Source: JANYCG01 sp031392945
GTDB taxonomy: Bacteria > Pseudomonadota > Gammaproteobacteria > Burkholderiales > Burkholderiaceae_C
Direction: 5' to 3'
Length of the DNA: 10,730 nucleotides
NCBI GenBank assembly: GCA_031392945.1
Contig: JANMVT010000196.1
Coordinates: forward strand, 1 to 10,730
The stretch's first letter is position 1. Each line of letters begins with the position of its first letter. Made by a program: the position numbers and the translations under genes. Shown one piece after another: positions 1-7,638 of the stretch. The notes beneath the pieces were generated by a model. That model saw only the letters and a list, made by a program, of their open reading frames with translations, did no database searches and had not been told where the DNA came from.

Positions 1-1997
1 GCGTATTCGACGTTGAACAGGCCCTCTTCATTGAGTTCATACGACTGGCGGCGCAAGGCCCGGCCAATGACCTGCTCGCACAGCAGTTGCGTACCGAAGG
101 CGCGCACGCCCAGCACATGGGTGACGGTGTTGGTGTCCCAACCTTCGGTCAGCATGGACACGGAGACGACGCAGCGGATGGAGTCGCCCAGGCGGCCTGC
201 CTTGCCGACGGTGTTCATCACTTCGCGCAGCAGACTTGCATCGTCGAGAGACTTACCTGCTCGCAGATCATCTGCCATCGGGCCGCCTCGCTCGAAGATC
301 TCCGCCTTGAACTGCTGGATTTCAGGGCCGGCCATGTCTCTAAAAGTGTCGTCCAGCGCATCTCCCGACTCAAGCTGCTCACTGTCGATCAGCAGGGTGC
401 GCGGGCGGCCCAACGGGTTGCCGTGTTCGTCATGGTTGCGGAACAAGGGCAGGCGGCCTTCGACCAGCTTGCTGGTGCCGTCTGTGTGCGGCTGCTGGAA
501 GCCGCTTATGTAGTCATACACCAGCTTGGATGCCGACGTGTTGTTGCAGACAACGATGAAGCACGGCGGAACGGATATTTTTTCTTCCGCCCACAGCGCA
601 AAGGTCTTTTCGTAGTGGCCGTACAAGGCCTCAAGCGCGGTTTGCAACTGCGTTGGCAGGTCCAGCGGGTTCAAGCCTTCAGCCTTGCCACGACCCTTCT
701 TGGGCATCTTGGCGCGGATGTGTTCCCACAGATTGCGAAACATCGGCATCTCGGCACCGGGGATGTTGTCGGCCACTGGCACGCGTGGCAGTTTGACAAT
801 GCCGCATTCAATGGCGTCCATCAGCGAAAAGTCGCTCAGAGTCCAGGGGAACAAGGTGCCCTCGGCATAACCCGAGCCGCGCAAAAAGAAGGGCGTGGCT
901 GACAGGTCGAACACGCGCGCCACGCCCAGCTTGCGGTTGACGGCTTCCAGGCCCGATATCCAGAGGCGCGCGGCCTCGTTGTTTTGCTCGGCCTCTTTTT
1001 TGTCGTCGCCTTTGAGGCCGTCACCTTCCACCTTGACGCCAGGCTTTTCGCGGTAGCAGTGGTGGGCTTCGTCGTTGATGACGAGGATGTTGCCCATGCC
1101 CATTAAGCTAGGCATCACGCGCTGGAGCATCTGGCCTTCAGTCTCCAAGGTGTTGAGTTCGTCACCGCCTCGACCTTGCAACAGCAAACGACCGCCCTTG
1201 GACAGCTCCATGCGTTCGCGCGGCTTGAAGGCGTGGTAGTTGGTAATAACGATTTCTGCGCGCTTCAAATCGCCCAGCATGTCGCCAGGCACCAGTTCAC
1301 GGCTTGCATAGTAGCTGTCCGGGTCGTTTGGCTGCAGGACGCGCAAGCGGTCTTTGATGGTGAGGCCCGGCGCCACCAGCAAGAAGCCACGGGTGAATTT
1401 TTTGCTGTTGGGCCGGCGCACGGCGTTGACGGTTTGCCATGCGATGAGCATCGCCATCACGGTGGTCTTACCCGCACCTGTGGCCAGCTTGAGTGCCAGG
1501 CGCATCAGCTCCGGGTTCGCGTCATTGTTGGCGCTGGCGAGGTGGTCGATGAATACCTGACCGACTTTGCCTATCTGCGGCGCAACCTCGGTCAGCCAGA
1601 TTGCAGTCTCAACGGCTTCGACCTGGCAGAAGAACGGACGAACGCTGCTGAAGTTGTGATGACGCCAATGTTGCAACAGGCGGGCTGTCTCGGGTGTCAC
1701 GCGCCAGTCGTTTGGATTCTTCAGCGCCCGCCATTTGTCTACCTCAGTGCGGACCGAATTTATGATTGCGGAGGGGGATTTCTGGGCCAGCGTGGAAAGC
1801 GTGTCGTCGAACAGCAGGGCTTCCTGTTGCGCGCCCTTTTGCTTTTTGGGCTTGGGGATGGGGGTGATGAATTCGGCGGGCCTGCGCTTGTCGATGATCT
1901 GCTGCGTGGGCTGGCCTGTTTTGTCGAGTTCCCAGTGAAGGACCGGATATCCGTAAGGCGAGTTAAGAATCGGCTTCTCGAAGAATTGATTTGTCAC
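1..1997 (-). CDS. Type III-like restriction enzyme, helicase (Res) subunit, C-terminus cut by the window edge
   Basis: Reading the minus strand from GTG at 1997 gives 665 codons with no stop, running off the left edge; relatives as I remember them are about 1000 residues. The product is an SF2 ATP-dependent translocase/helicase of a Type III-like restriction enzyme. Visible motifs: Walker A LATGAGKTT (171-179, Lys177), DEAH box INDEAHHCY (309-312), motif III SATPF (366-370), then SMLTEGWD (614-621) and motif VI QVIGRALRR (642-650). The N-terminus (FFEKPILNSPY, then a PIPKPKK stretch) resembles the BPTD_3080-type restriction endonucleases, from memory. The nuclease domain would lie beyond the window. 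GTG is chosen because it gives this family-like N-terminus and has AGGGA 12 bases upstream; its GTGA overlaps the TGA of a short upstream frame. No methyltransferase gene lies upstream. The family call is secure; the subfamily is tentative. Confidence 0.9.
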   Translation of the reverse strand, partial: MTNQFFEKPILNSPYGYPVLHWELDKTGQPTQQIIDKRRPAEFITPIPKPKKQKGAQQEALLFDDTLSTLAQKSPSAIINSVRTEVDKWRALKNPNDWRVTPETARLLQHWRHHNFSSVRPFFCQVEAVETAIWLTEVAPQIGKVGQVFIDHLASANNDANPELMRLALKLATGAGKTTVMAMLIAWQTVNAVRRPNSKKFTRGFLLVAPGLTIKDRLRVLQPNDPDSYYASRELVPGDMLGDLKRAEIVITNYHAFKPRERMELSKGGRLLLQGRGGDELNTLETEGQMLQRVMPSLMGMGNILVINDEAHHCYREKPGVKVEGDGLKGDDKKEAEQNNEAARLWISGLEAVNRKLGVARVFDLSATPFFLRGSGYAEGTLFPWTLSDFSLMDAIECGIVKLPRVPVADNIPGAEMPMFRNLWEHIRAKMPKKGRGKAEGLNPLDLPTQLQTALEALYGHYEKTFALWAEEKISVPPCFIVVCNNTSASKLVYDYISGFQQPHTDGTSKLVEGRLPLFRNHDEHGNPLGRPRTLLIDSEQLESGDALDDTFRDMAGPEIQQFKAEIFERGGPMADDLRAGKSLDDASLLREVMNTVGKAGRLGDSIRCVVSVSMLTEGWDTNTVTHVLGVRAFGTQLLCEQVIGRALRRQSYELNEEGLFNVEY

Positions 1998-2119
1998 TGT
2001 GATTGAATCCCTGTCATCCGCGCGTTCCGTATCGCTGGATGCTTATTGTTTTTTCGCGGCTGCAGGCGTTCTAACGTTTGCAAGCCGGACGAAATACATT
2101 CTAGGATTGAAACGTCTAC

Positions 2120-2162
2120 AAAAACTGTTCGGACTGCCAAGGTTCGGCATTTGGTTAGTCCG
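2120..2162 (-). terminator. Probable intrinsic terminator after the aminotransferase gene
   Basis: On the minus strand, ten bases after the aminotransferase stop, CGGACT pairs with AGTCCG and, after a small internal loop, CCAA pairs with TTGG around a ten-base loop. A run of five T follows five bases after the stem (2124-2120). The spacer before the T-run makes it weaker than the terminator at 3405-3432. It would separate the aminotransferase gene from the restriction gene. Confidence 0.5.
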
Positions 2163-2172
2163 TTGAAAGAGG

Positions 2173-3375
2173 CTACAACGCCTCCCCCAACCGCCCCACC
2201 CCCTCAACAATCTTGGAAACATCCGCCGTAGCAAACGACAACCGCAACGTAGCCCGATCCGGATACGTCGCATAAAACGGCGCCCCTGGCACAAAGGCCA
2301 CCCCCTTCTCAATCGCGCGTTTGGCAAACTCGGCCGCGTCGGCGCCAGGGGCCGTCAGGCGTGTCCAAAAGAACATGCCACCTTGCGGCTGGCTGAAGGC
2401 AATCGCGTCACCCAGGTCCTTGCGCAGGCAGTCGGCCATGGTCTGGGCGCGCTCGGCGTAGGTTTTGCGCACCACGTCCAGCGCGGCGTCCATGCGCTTC
2501 AGGCTGAGATACTGCGCGGCGATGGCCTGGGTCAGGTTGCTGGTGTGGGCGTCGCTGAACTGCTTGCACATCACGGCGTTGGCCAGCAGCGCGGGTGGCG
2601 CAATCATCCAGCCCACGCGCAGGCCGGGGCTGAGCACTTTGCTGAAGCTGCCGCAGTACACCAGCCGCTCGCGCGAGCCGGGCAAGTCTTTGCTCAGGCT
2701 CATCATGCTCGGTGGCGGCGGTGCCTTGCCAAAATACAGCTCGCTGTAGGGGTCGTCTTCGACCACCAGCACCTGATGTTTCACCGCCAGCGCCAGCACG
2801 CGTTTGCGCCGCTCCAGGCTCAGCGTGGCGCCGCTGGGGTTGCCAAAGGTGGGGATGAGGTAGATGAACTTGGGTTTGTGCTCGATGATGAGCTGCTCCA
2901 GCACATCGACCTTCACGCCGTCGGCGTCGATGGGCGCGCTGACCACGTCGGCGCCATAGAGGCGGAAGCACTGGATGGTGGCCAGAAAAGTGGGGCCTTC
3001 CATGATGACCTTGTCGCCGGGGTTGATCATGGTTTTGCCAATCAGGTCCAGCGCCTGCTGGCTGCCAGTGGTCGTAATGATTTCTTCCGGCTTGGCCGCG
3101 ATGCCTTTGCTGGCCATGTGGGTGCTCAAGGCCTCGCGCAGCGGGTTCCAGCCTTCAGTGGCGCCGTATTGCAACACGGCACCTGCATCTGGGCCGTTCA
3201 AGACCTGGTTGGTGGCCTCGCGGATGCCCTCGATGTCAAACATGGCCGGGTCGGGGAAGCCGCCGGCAAAACTGATGATGCCGGGTTTGCCCAAGAGCTT
3301 GAAGAGCTCGCGGATGGCGGAAGTTTCGACGTTTTGCAGGCGGTCGGCCAGTTGCAGCGATTTGGATTGAGTCAT
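2173..3375 (-). CDS. PLP-dependent aminotransferase, fold type I (LysN/2-aminoadipate or aromatic type)
   Basis: 400 residues, the full length for class I/II aminotransferases. The enzyme would move an amino group between an amino acid and a 2-oxo acid in the cytoplasm using pyridoxal phosphate. Family landmarks: GGFPDP (38-43), QYG with Tyr70, NPSG with Asn179, DDPY (207-210, the Asp that holds the PLP ring nitrogen plus Tyr), SFSKVLSPGLRVGW with Schiff-base Lys246, and a C-terminal LRLSFA with Arg378 for the substrate carboxylate. Overall it resembles the LysN/2-aminoadipate and MocR-like aminotransferase group but has no N-terminal GntR DNA-binding domain. The exact substrate cannot be read from sequence. 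There is no clear Shine-Dalgarno before ATG 3375, but the N-terminus fits the family. Terminators on both sides suggest a single-gene transcript, with the promoter squeezed between 3376 and about 3414. Confidence 0.9.
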   Translation of the reverse strand: MTQSKSLQLADRLQNVETSAIRELFKLLGKPGIISFAGGFPDPAMFDIEGIREATNQVLNGPDAGAVLQYGATEGWNPLREALSTHMASKGIAAKPEEIITTTGSQQALDLIGKTMINPGDKVIMEGPTFLATIQCFRLYGADVVSAPIDADGVKVDVLEQLIIEHKPKFIYLIPTFGNPSGATLSLERRKRVLALAVKHQVLVVEDDPYSELYFGKAPPPPSMMSLSKDLPGSRERLVYCGSFSKVLSPGLRVGWMIAPPALLANAVMCKQFSDAHTSNLTQAIAAQYLSLKRMDAALDVVRKTYAERAQTMADCLRKDLGDAIAFSQPQGGMFFWTRLTAPGADAAEFAKRAIEKGVAFVPGAPFYATYPDRATLRLSFATADVSKIVEGVGRLGEAL

Positions 3376-3404
3376 GGCAAATGGAAATGACGATTGGCGG
3401 GTGG

Positions 3405-3432
3405 AAAATAAAAAGGGCTCGAAATCGAGCCC
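3405..3432 (-). terminator. Strong intrinsic terminator after the ABC receptor gene
   Basis: A perfect inverted repeat, GGGCTCGA / TCGAGCCC at 3415-3432, is followed on the minus strand directly by TTTTTATTTT (3414-3405). The stem starts 38 bases after the stop codon of the LivJ-like gene and ends about 30 bases before the aminotransferase start. Stem, tight loop and immediate U-tract make this a textbook Rho-independent terminator on the minus strand. Confidence 0.93.
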
Positions 3433-3470
3433 TGATTGTCTGCCAAAGATGGCCTTGCAAAGGCTGGGGC

Positions 3471-4589
3471 CTAGCGCGTGAGCAGGCGCCCCTCTTTGGT
3501 CACCCTGGCCAGTTCGACAAACTTGCTGCCATGGTGCGCGCCGGGGCCAAAGGCCATGGTGTAGCCGCCCAGGTCATAAGTGCCAAGGGTGTTCAAGGCG
3601 TCGAGCACCGATTTGGCTGTGACGGGCTTGCTGGCGCGGCGGATGCCTTCGGTGAGGACTTTGGCGGCGAAACAGGCCTCGAGCTGGGTCGTGTTCATTG
3701 GCGTCTTGCTGCCCGCCGCCTCAAGCGCCTTGGCGCATTCACGCACCGCCGGGATCAAGGATGTCGGGCTGGGAACCACTTGGCCGACAGTCACACCGGC
3801 GCTGGCCGGCCCGGCCGCCGTGACAAACTGGTCGGCACCGACAAATGACAGGCTGGAGGTCGGCAACATGCGCCCCATGGCAGCCAGTTCTTTCTGGATT
3901 TGGGCCGCCGCGCCGGACAGCACGGTGTTGATCATCACTTCGGGCTGTTGGGCGACCAGCACCTGGACTTCGGCTGGCGTCACGACCGCGTTGCGCTTGA
4001 GAGCCAGCGCCTGCGGCACCAGGTTGATCTTCTTCAGATACTGCGTCACCACGGCCAGATTTTGCTTGCCCACCTCGTCGTCGTAATGCACAACGGTGAC
4101 ACGTTTGAAGCCCAGGCTGGTCCAGAAATTGAGCATTTTCTCCATCTCTTCGCCATAAGACGCGCGCACGGTGAACAGCACCGGGCTGTTGCCGCGCACC
4201 GCGTCGGCGCCCGAGAACGGCGCGAAGAAGGGCACGCCCCTGGCTTCGGCCTGGGGCAAGGCATCCAGACTCAGGGTAGCCGAGCCAAAGCCAAACAGAG
4301 CGACAAGATTTTTGTTGTCCAGCAGGGTTTTGGCATTGGCTCCGGCGGCCTTGCGGTCGTTTTTGTCGTCAATCGACACCAGCTCGATCTGGCCGCCGTT
4401 GACGCCGCCGCGTGCGTTGACAGCGGCGAACCAGGCTTGCGCGCCGTCGCGGATGTCCGTGCCGAATTTGGCATTGCCGCCGCTCAAGGGCACGGACTGG
4501 CCAACCACAAATTTGTCTTGGGCGAAGGCGCTGCCAAACAGCAATGGCAGAAGTGCCAGCAAGGCGTGCGCAAGATAGGAATGTTTCAT
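3471..4589 (-). CDS. ABC transporter substrate-binding protein, LivJ-like (branched-chain amino-acid type)
   Basis: 372 residues from ATG 4589. A signal peptide is clear: MKH, a hydrophobic stretch LAHALLALLPLLFGSAFA, and a likely cut after AFA (residue 23) before QDKFVVGQSVPLSG. The mature protein is a type 1 periplasmic-binding protein: the opening VVGQSVPLSGGNAKFGTDIRDGAQAWFAAVNARGG style segment, then a VSIDDKNDRKAAGANAKTLL segment and a VALFGFGSATLSLDALP segment, is typical of Leu/Ile/Val-family receptors, which now cover many ligands such as amides and aromatic acids. An upstream in-frame TTG (4601) is rejected because ATG follows GGACGG with a short spacer and begins a normal signal peptide. 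No permease or ATPase gene is nearby, so the ligand and partner are unknown. A short palindrome, CAACC-AA-GGTTG at 4633-4644, lies 44 bases upstream and could be an operator, without further support. Confidence 0.9.
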   Translation of the reverse strand: MKHSYLAHALLALLPLLFGSAFAQDKFVVGQSVPLSGGNAKFGTDIRDGAQAWFAAVNARGGVNGGQIELVSIDDKNDRKAAGANAKTLLDNKNLVALFGFGSATLSLDALPQAEARGVPFFAPFSGADAVRGNSPVLFTVRASYGEEMEKMLNFWTSLGFKRVTVVHYDDEVGKQNLAVVTQYLKKINLVPQALALKRNAVVTPAEVQVLVAQQPEVMINTVLSGAAAQIQKELAAMGRMLPTSSLSFVGADQFVTAAGPASAGVTVGQVVPSPTSLIPAVRECAKALEAAGSKTPMNTTQLEACFAAKVLTEGIRRASKPVTAKSVLDALNTLGTYDLGGYTMAFGPGAHHGSKFVELARVTKEGRLLTR

Positions 4590-4718
4590 AAAGCCGTCCA
4601 AAAATCGAAGTCAGCATTAAACCCGCCGGCGCCAACCAAGGTTGACGTTTAACTCTACTTCTTGTTTTGCGGATTGTCGGCTGAAATGGCCTTTGGGATC
4701 AGCAACGGGTAAACTTTT

Positions 4719-6404
4719 TTACCTAGAGATGCCTGGCAACAACCGTCCCTGCGACGAGGCAGGTGGCGCGATGCGCAGCAACCCGGCCAGCGTGGGCGCG
4801 ATGTCCACCACTTCAACACGGGCATCGAAGCGCCCCGCCTTGACCCATTGGGGGCCGTACAGAAGGATTGGCACCTGGGTGTCATAGGGGTGCGGCGAGC
4901 CATGGGTGGTGACCGCCGTGGTGGAGCCAAACATCCAATAAGGTTTGAGCGCGAATTGCACGTCGCCGGACACCTGGCTGTGCCACGACTTGCGCATCTG
5001 GTCAAACAGGGGCGCACCAACGCGGCTGTTGCCGTCCAGCTCACGGCGGGTGTAAGCGGCTGCGACGGCGGGGTCTGCAAGCAAAGCGGCGCGGGCCTCT
5101 TCCGCCAGGCCATTGGCGTCGGCATTTTTTTGGGCGATCAGCCTTTTGTCTAGCAACAAAGTCGCGCCTGAAAAGCCGACGGCCCATTTGCCTTCGCCAA
5201 AGCGCTTTTCCAGCGCCTGGTTGATCTTGCCCAGCAACTGGCTGCTGCTGGCGCGCCCGGACGCCTGGCCTTGCGCCGCGCTGTGCTCGGGCGCGGGCAT
5301 GAAGCCATGGTCAGCCGTGAGCACCGCGATGTAATTGTCTTTGCCCACGCTGACGTCCAGGTCGGAAAAAAACGACTGCAACATGCGGTCAAGCTGCAAG
5401 ACATGGTCGTGCGACAGGCGCGATTCGGCGCTGAAGCGGTGGTTGACGTAGTCGTGGCCCGACAGGCTGATGGCCAGGATGTCCGGCGCGTCGTCCTGGC
5501 CCAGGCCTTCACCGGCGACGGCGGAGCGGGCGAATTCAAGGGCCAACACGTCGGCGAACGGGCTGGTCAGCAAAGCGGTGTAAAAACCGGGGCCGGGCGC
5601 GTCGTCGGCGGCCACGCCCATCATCATCGGCAGCGCCCCGCCGCGCGGGCCGAACCAGGCTTGGTTGTCGGGCAGGGAGCGGGCGTAAGCGGCTTCGGGC
5701 AACAGCGCGGTCCATGATTTTTTGAAATACCGGTCGGCCGGTTTGCCCGCGTTGTAGGCGTTGACCCAGGCCGGGTGCTCTTTCATGTAAAACGTGCTGG
5801 ACGCAAACTGGCCGCTGGCGCCCATGTACATGTAGGCGGTGCCGGTCTTGCCGGCCGGCAGGATGGCGCCCCGGTCTTTGCCCGAGATGGCGATGACTTT
5901 GGAGCGCGCGTCCACGCGTTTGAGCACGTCGCCCACGGTTTCAGCGCGCAGGTTCTTGGGGCTGGTGCCGTCCAGCGCATTGGTTTTGTGGCCGATGTAG
6001 CTGGCCGTGGTGTCGCCAGTGCAGTATTCCAGCTCGCCCGTGGCCGGGTCGCGCCAGTCATTGCCGATGATGCCGGTGCGCTGCGGGTAGGCCCCCGTCA
6101 GCATGGTGGCGTGGCCCGCCGCTGTGACGGTGAATGAATGGCCATAATGCGCGTCGGCATACCAGGCGCCGCGTTGCAGGAAGCGGTTGAAGCCATCGGG
6201 CGCGAGCTGGTCGCGGTAGGCCAGAACCTGGCGTTGCGGCAGGCCGTCAGCCACCAGAAAAACAATCAGTTTGGGCCTCGCGCCAGGCGCCGACGCGCCA
6301 GTCGGCCCCATTGCGTCGTGACCGCCCTGCCCGCCCGGCCCCGCCACGCAAGCGCACAAAATCGCCGCCATCAAGAGGCCAGCGACACGATGGATGAGCT
6401 TCAT
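4719..6404 (-). CDS. PafA-like alkaline phosphatase family protein, predicted exported lipoprotein
   Basis: 561 residues. A phosphomonoesterase-type member of the alkaline phosphatase superfamily, predicted to act outside the cytoplasm. The N-terminus MKLIHRVAGLLMAAILCACV has a lipobox-like end with Cys19 as probable lipid-anchor site; Cys at the -2 position is unusual. Metal and catalytic residues align with Elizabethkingia PafA (from memory): Asp53 (FLVADG), Thr94 nucleophile in TVTAAGHAT, Asn115 in GIIGNDW, Lys176 and Arg178 in GKDRGAILPAGK, Asp318 and His322 in GHDYVNHRF, Asp365-His366 in TADHG, and His501 in THGSPHPYDT. Asn, Lys and Arg at those positions are what PafA uses to favour phosphate monoesters over diesters. 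ATG 6404 is preferred over in-frame TTG 6410 because AAGGAG sits six bases before it. It lies 66 bases after the Bug gene with no terminator between them, so co-transcription is likely. The natural substrate is unknown. Confidence 0.9.
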   Translation of the reverse strand: MKLIHRVAGLLMAAILCACVAGPGGQGGHDAMGPTGASAPGARPKLIVFLVADGLPQRQVLAYRDQLAPDGFNRFLQRGAWYADAHYGHSFTVTAAGHATMLTGAYPQRTGIIGNDWRDPATGELEYCTGDTTASYIGHKTNALDGTSPKNLRAETVGDVLKRVDARSKVIAISGKDRGAILPAGKTGTAYMYMGASGQFASSTFYMKEHPAWVNAYNAGKPADRYFKKSWTALLPEAAYARSLPDNQAWFGPRGGALPMMMGVAADDAPGPGFYTALLTSPFADVLALEFARSAVAGEGLGQDDAPDILAISLSGHDYVNHRFSAESRLSHDHVLQLDRMLQSFFSDLDVSVGKDNYIAVLTADHGFMPAPEHSAAQGQASGRASSSQLLGKINQALEKRFGEGKWAVGFSGATLLLDKRLIAQKNADANGLAEEARAALLADPAVAAAYTRRELDGNSRVGAPLFDQMRKSWHSQVSGDVQFALKPYWMFGSTTAVTTHGSPHPYDTQVPILLYGPQWVKAGRFDARVEVVDIAPTLAGLLRIAPPASSQGRLLPGISR

Positions 6405-6410
6405 CGCCAA

Positions 6411-6416
6411 CTCCTT
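6411..6416 (-). promoter_or_regulatory. Ribosome binding site that fixes the phosphatase start
   Basis: AAGGAG on the minus strand with a six-base spacer (TTGGCG) before ATG 6404. The alternative in-frame TTG at 6410 would touch the Shine-Dalgarno directly and is therefore unlikely. Confidence 0.8.
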
Positions 6417-6470
6417 TTCAGGTTTCAGACTTCAGCTTTTGGGATCTTGGTTTTGGGTCTTGCCGCACCC

Positions 6471-7478
6471 TCAATCCGCGTAAATGCCGGCCTTCTTGAT
6501 CACCGGGCCCCAGCGGGCGACTTCGGATTCCAGGTAGTTCTTCAACCCGGCCGGCGTCATTTTTTCGGCCGAAACAATGTCGGAACTCAAGTCGCCCAGG
6601 CGCTGTTTGACCATCGGGTCCTGCATGGCGGCGCGCAAGGCGACAACGAGCTTGTCGATGACCGCAGGCGGCGTGCCTTTGGGCGCGTACAGGCCGTGCC
6701 AGACCTTGACTTCAAAACCCTTCAGGCCCTGCTCGTCCAGCGTGGGCACATTGGGCAAGGCCGACAGGCGCGTCAGCGTGGTGACGCCAAACACCTTGAC
6801 GCGGCCGTCCTTGATGAGGGGCACGGTCTGGGTGGTCTGGTCGCACAACAAATCGACCTGGCCGCCCAGCAGCGCATTCATGGCCGGACCGGTGCCGGAA
6901 TAGGGCACCGTGGTCAGGTCGACGCCGACTTGGGACATGAACAACAGGCCGCACAGGTGTGACACGGCGCCCAGACCCGCATTGGCCAGCGAGACCTTGT
7001 CTTTGTTGATCTTCAAATAGGCCTGCAGCTCGGCGAAGTTGTTGGCGGGGAAATCTTTGCGGCCCAAAAGGGTCATTGGCACATCGACCACCTGGCCGAT
7101 GTATTCGAAGTCTTTGAGCGGGTCAAACTGCAGCTTTTTGTACAGTGCGGGCGCGGTGGACATGCCCATGTGGTGCAGGAAAATGGTGTAGCCGTTGGGC
7201 GCGGCGCGCGCCACTTTGGCCGCCGCGATGGTGCCGCCCGCGCCCACCGCGTTTTCGACCAGCACGGTCTGCCCGAGCGATTTGCCCATGGGCACGGCCA
7301 TCATGCGCGCCACCACGTCGGTTGGCCCGCCCGCCGCGAAGGGCACCACCAGGCTGATGGTTTTGTCGGGATAAGCCTGGGCCGAAGCCGGGCCGGCCTG
7401 CATGAGCAAGCCCAAAGGCATGGCCGCCGCGATGGTGGCGGCAACGATGGCCCGGCGGCTTTTGAAACTGAAAATCAT
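6471..7478 (-). CDS. Bug-family receptor of a tripartite tricarboxylate transporter (TctC-like)
   Basis: 335 residues, the usual length of Bug/TctC extracytoplasmic receptors, which bind carboxylates and related small organic ligands in the periplasm. The N-terminus MIFSFKSRRAIVAATIAAAM starts a signal peptide, with likely cleavage near ASA-QA (residues 31-35) just before YPDKTISLVVPF. Family marks: VPFAAGGPTDVVARMM (45-60) with Asp54 in the ligand loop, and VENAVGAGGTIAAA (74-87), followed by the usual two-lobe pattern to the C-terminal WGPVIKKAGIYAD. ATG 7478 has AAGGA six bases upstream; the in-frame TTG at 7505 adds nine residues with no such site. No TctA or TctB membrane gene is in the window, which is common for this much-duplicated family in Burkholderiales. 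The ligand is unknown; neighbours suggest an organic acid. Confidence 0.93.
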   Translation of the reverse strand: MIFSFKSRRAIVAATIAAAMPLGLLMQAGPASAQAYPDKTISLVVPFAAGGPTDVVARMMAVPMGKSLGQTVLVENAVGAGGTIAAAKVARAAPNGYTIFLHHMGMSTAPALYKKLQFDPLKDFEYIGQVVDVPMTLLGRKDFPANNFAELQAYLKINKDKVSLANAGLGAVSHLCGLLFMSQVGVDLTTVPYSGTGPAMNALLGGQVDLLCDQTTQTVPLIKDGRVKVFGVTTLTRLSALPNVPTLDEQGLKGFEVKVWHGLYAPKGTPPAVIDKLVVALRAAMQDPMVKQRLGDLSSDIVSAEKMTPAGLKNYLESEVARWGPVIKKAGIYAD

Positions 7479-7484
7479 CTTGGT

Positions 7485-7489
7485 TCCTT
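7485..7489 (-). promoter_or_regulatory. Ribosome binding site that fixes the Bug receptor start
   Basis: AAGGA on the minus strand, six bases before ATG 7478. It lies at the end of a 12-bp tandem duplication and supports 7478 over the upstream TTG at 7505. Confidence 0.75.
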
Positions 7490-7511
7490 GCGAATGGTCT
7501 TGCAAATGGTC
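7488..7511 (-). repeat. 12-bp tandem duplication in the Bug gene leader
   Basis: On the plus strand TTGCGAATGGTC (7488-7499) is followed at once by TTGCAAATGGTC (7500-7511), with one mismatch, then by a partial third unit TTGCG. The duplication lies in the untranslated leader, overlapping the Shine-Dalgarno at one end. It may be plain slippage; an operator role is only a possibility. Confidence 0.7.
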
Positions 7512-7638
7512 TTGCGTGGGTTTTTGCGAATTCGATGGCCGATGGCGCTTGCGCCTTATCTTGGCCTAAAACGCAGGCAAAACAATTGGCGAAATCCCTT
7601 GGGAACTTTTGCAGAACGTCCAGGAGCCTGGAGGGCGC

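Noticed and set aside
87..902. Long plus-strand open frame of 271 codons
   Set aside because: It is antisense to the restriction helicase gene, whose motifs (DEAH, motif VI) are unmistakable; the translation shows no family features and reflects GC-rich codon bias.
1176..2006. Plus-strand open frame of 276 codons
   Set aside because: Antisense to the N-terminal half of the restriction helicase, including its Walker A region; no recognisable domain.
2043..2327. Minus-strand frame of 94 codons across the aminotransferase end and the gap before the restriction gene
   Set aside because: Mostly out-of-frame overlap with the aminotransferase C-terminus and Arg/Cys-rich; no start site support and no recognisable product.
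2383..3390. Plus-strand open frame of 335 codons
   Set aside because: Antisense to the aminotransferase, which has all its PLP residues; the plus-strand product is rich in Gly, Ala, His and Gln as mirror frames are.
4708..4723. Inverted repeat GGTAAA / TTTACC at the phosphatase stop codon, considered as a terminator
   Set aside because: The stem is weak, overlaps the stop codon and has no T-run following on the minus strand.
6138..6962. Plus-strand open frame of 274 codons
   Set aside because: Spans the phosphatase start and the Bug C-terminal half in antisense; both minus-strand genes are well supported.
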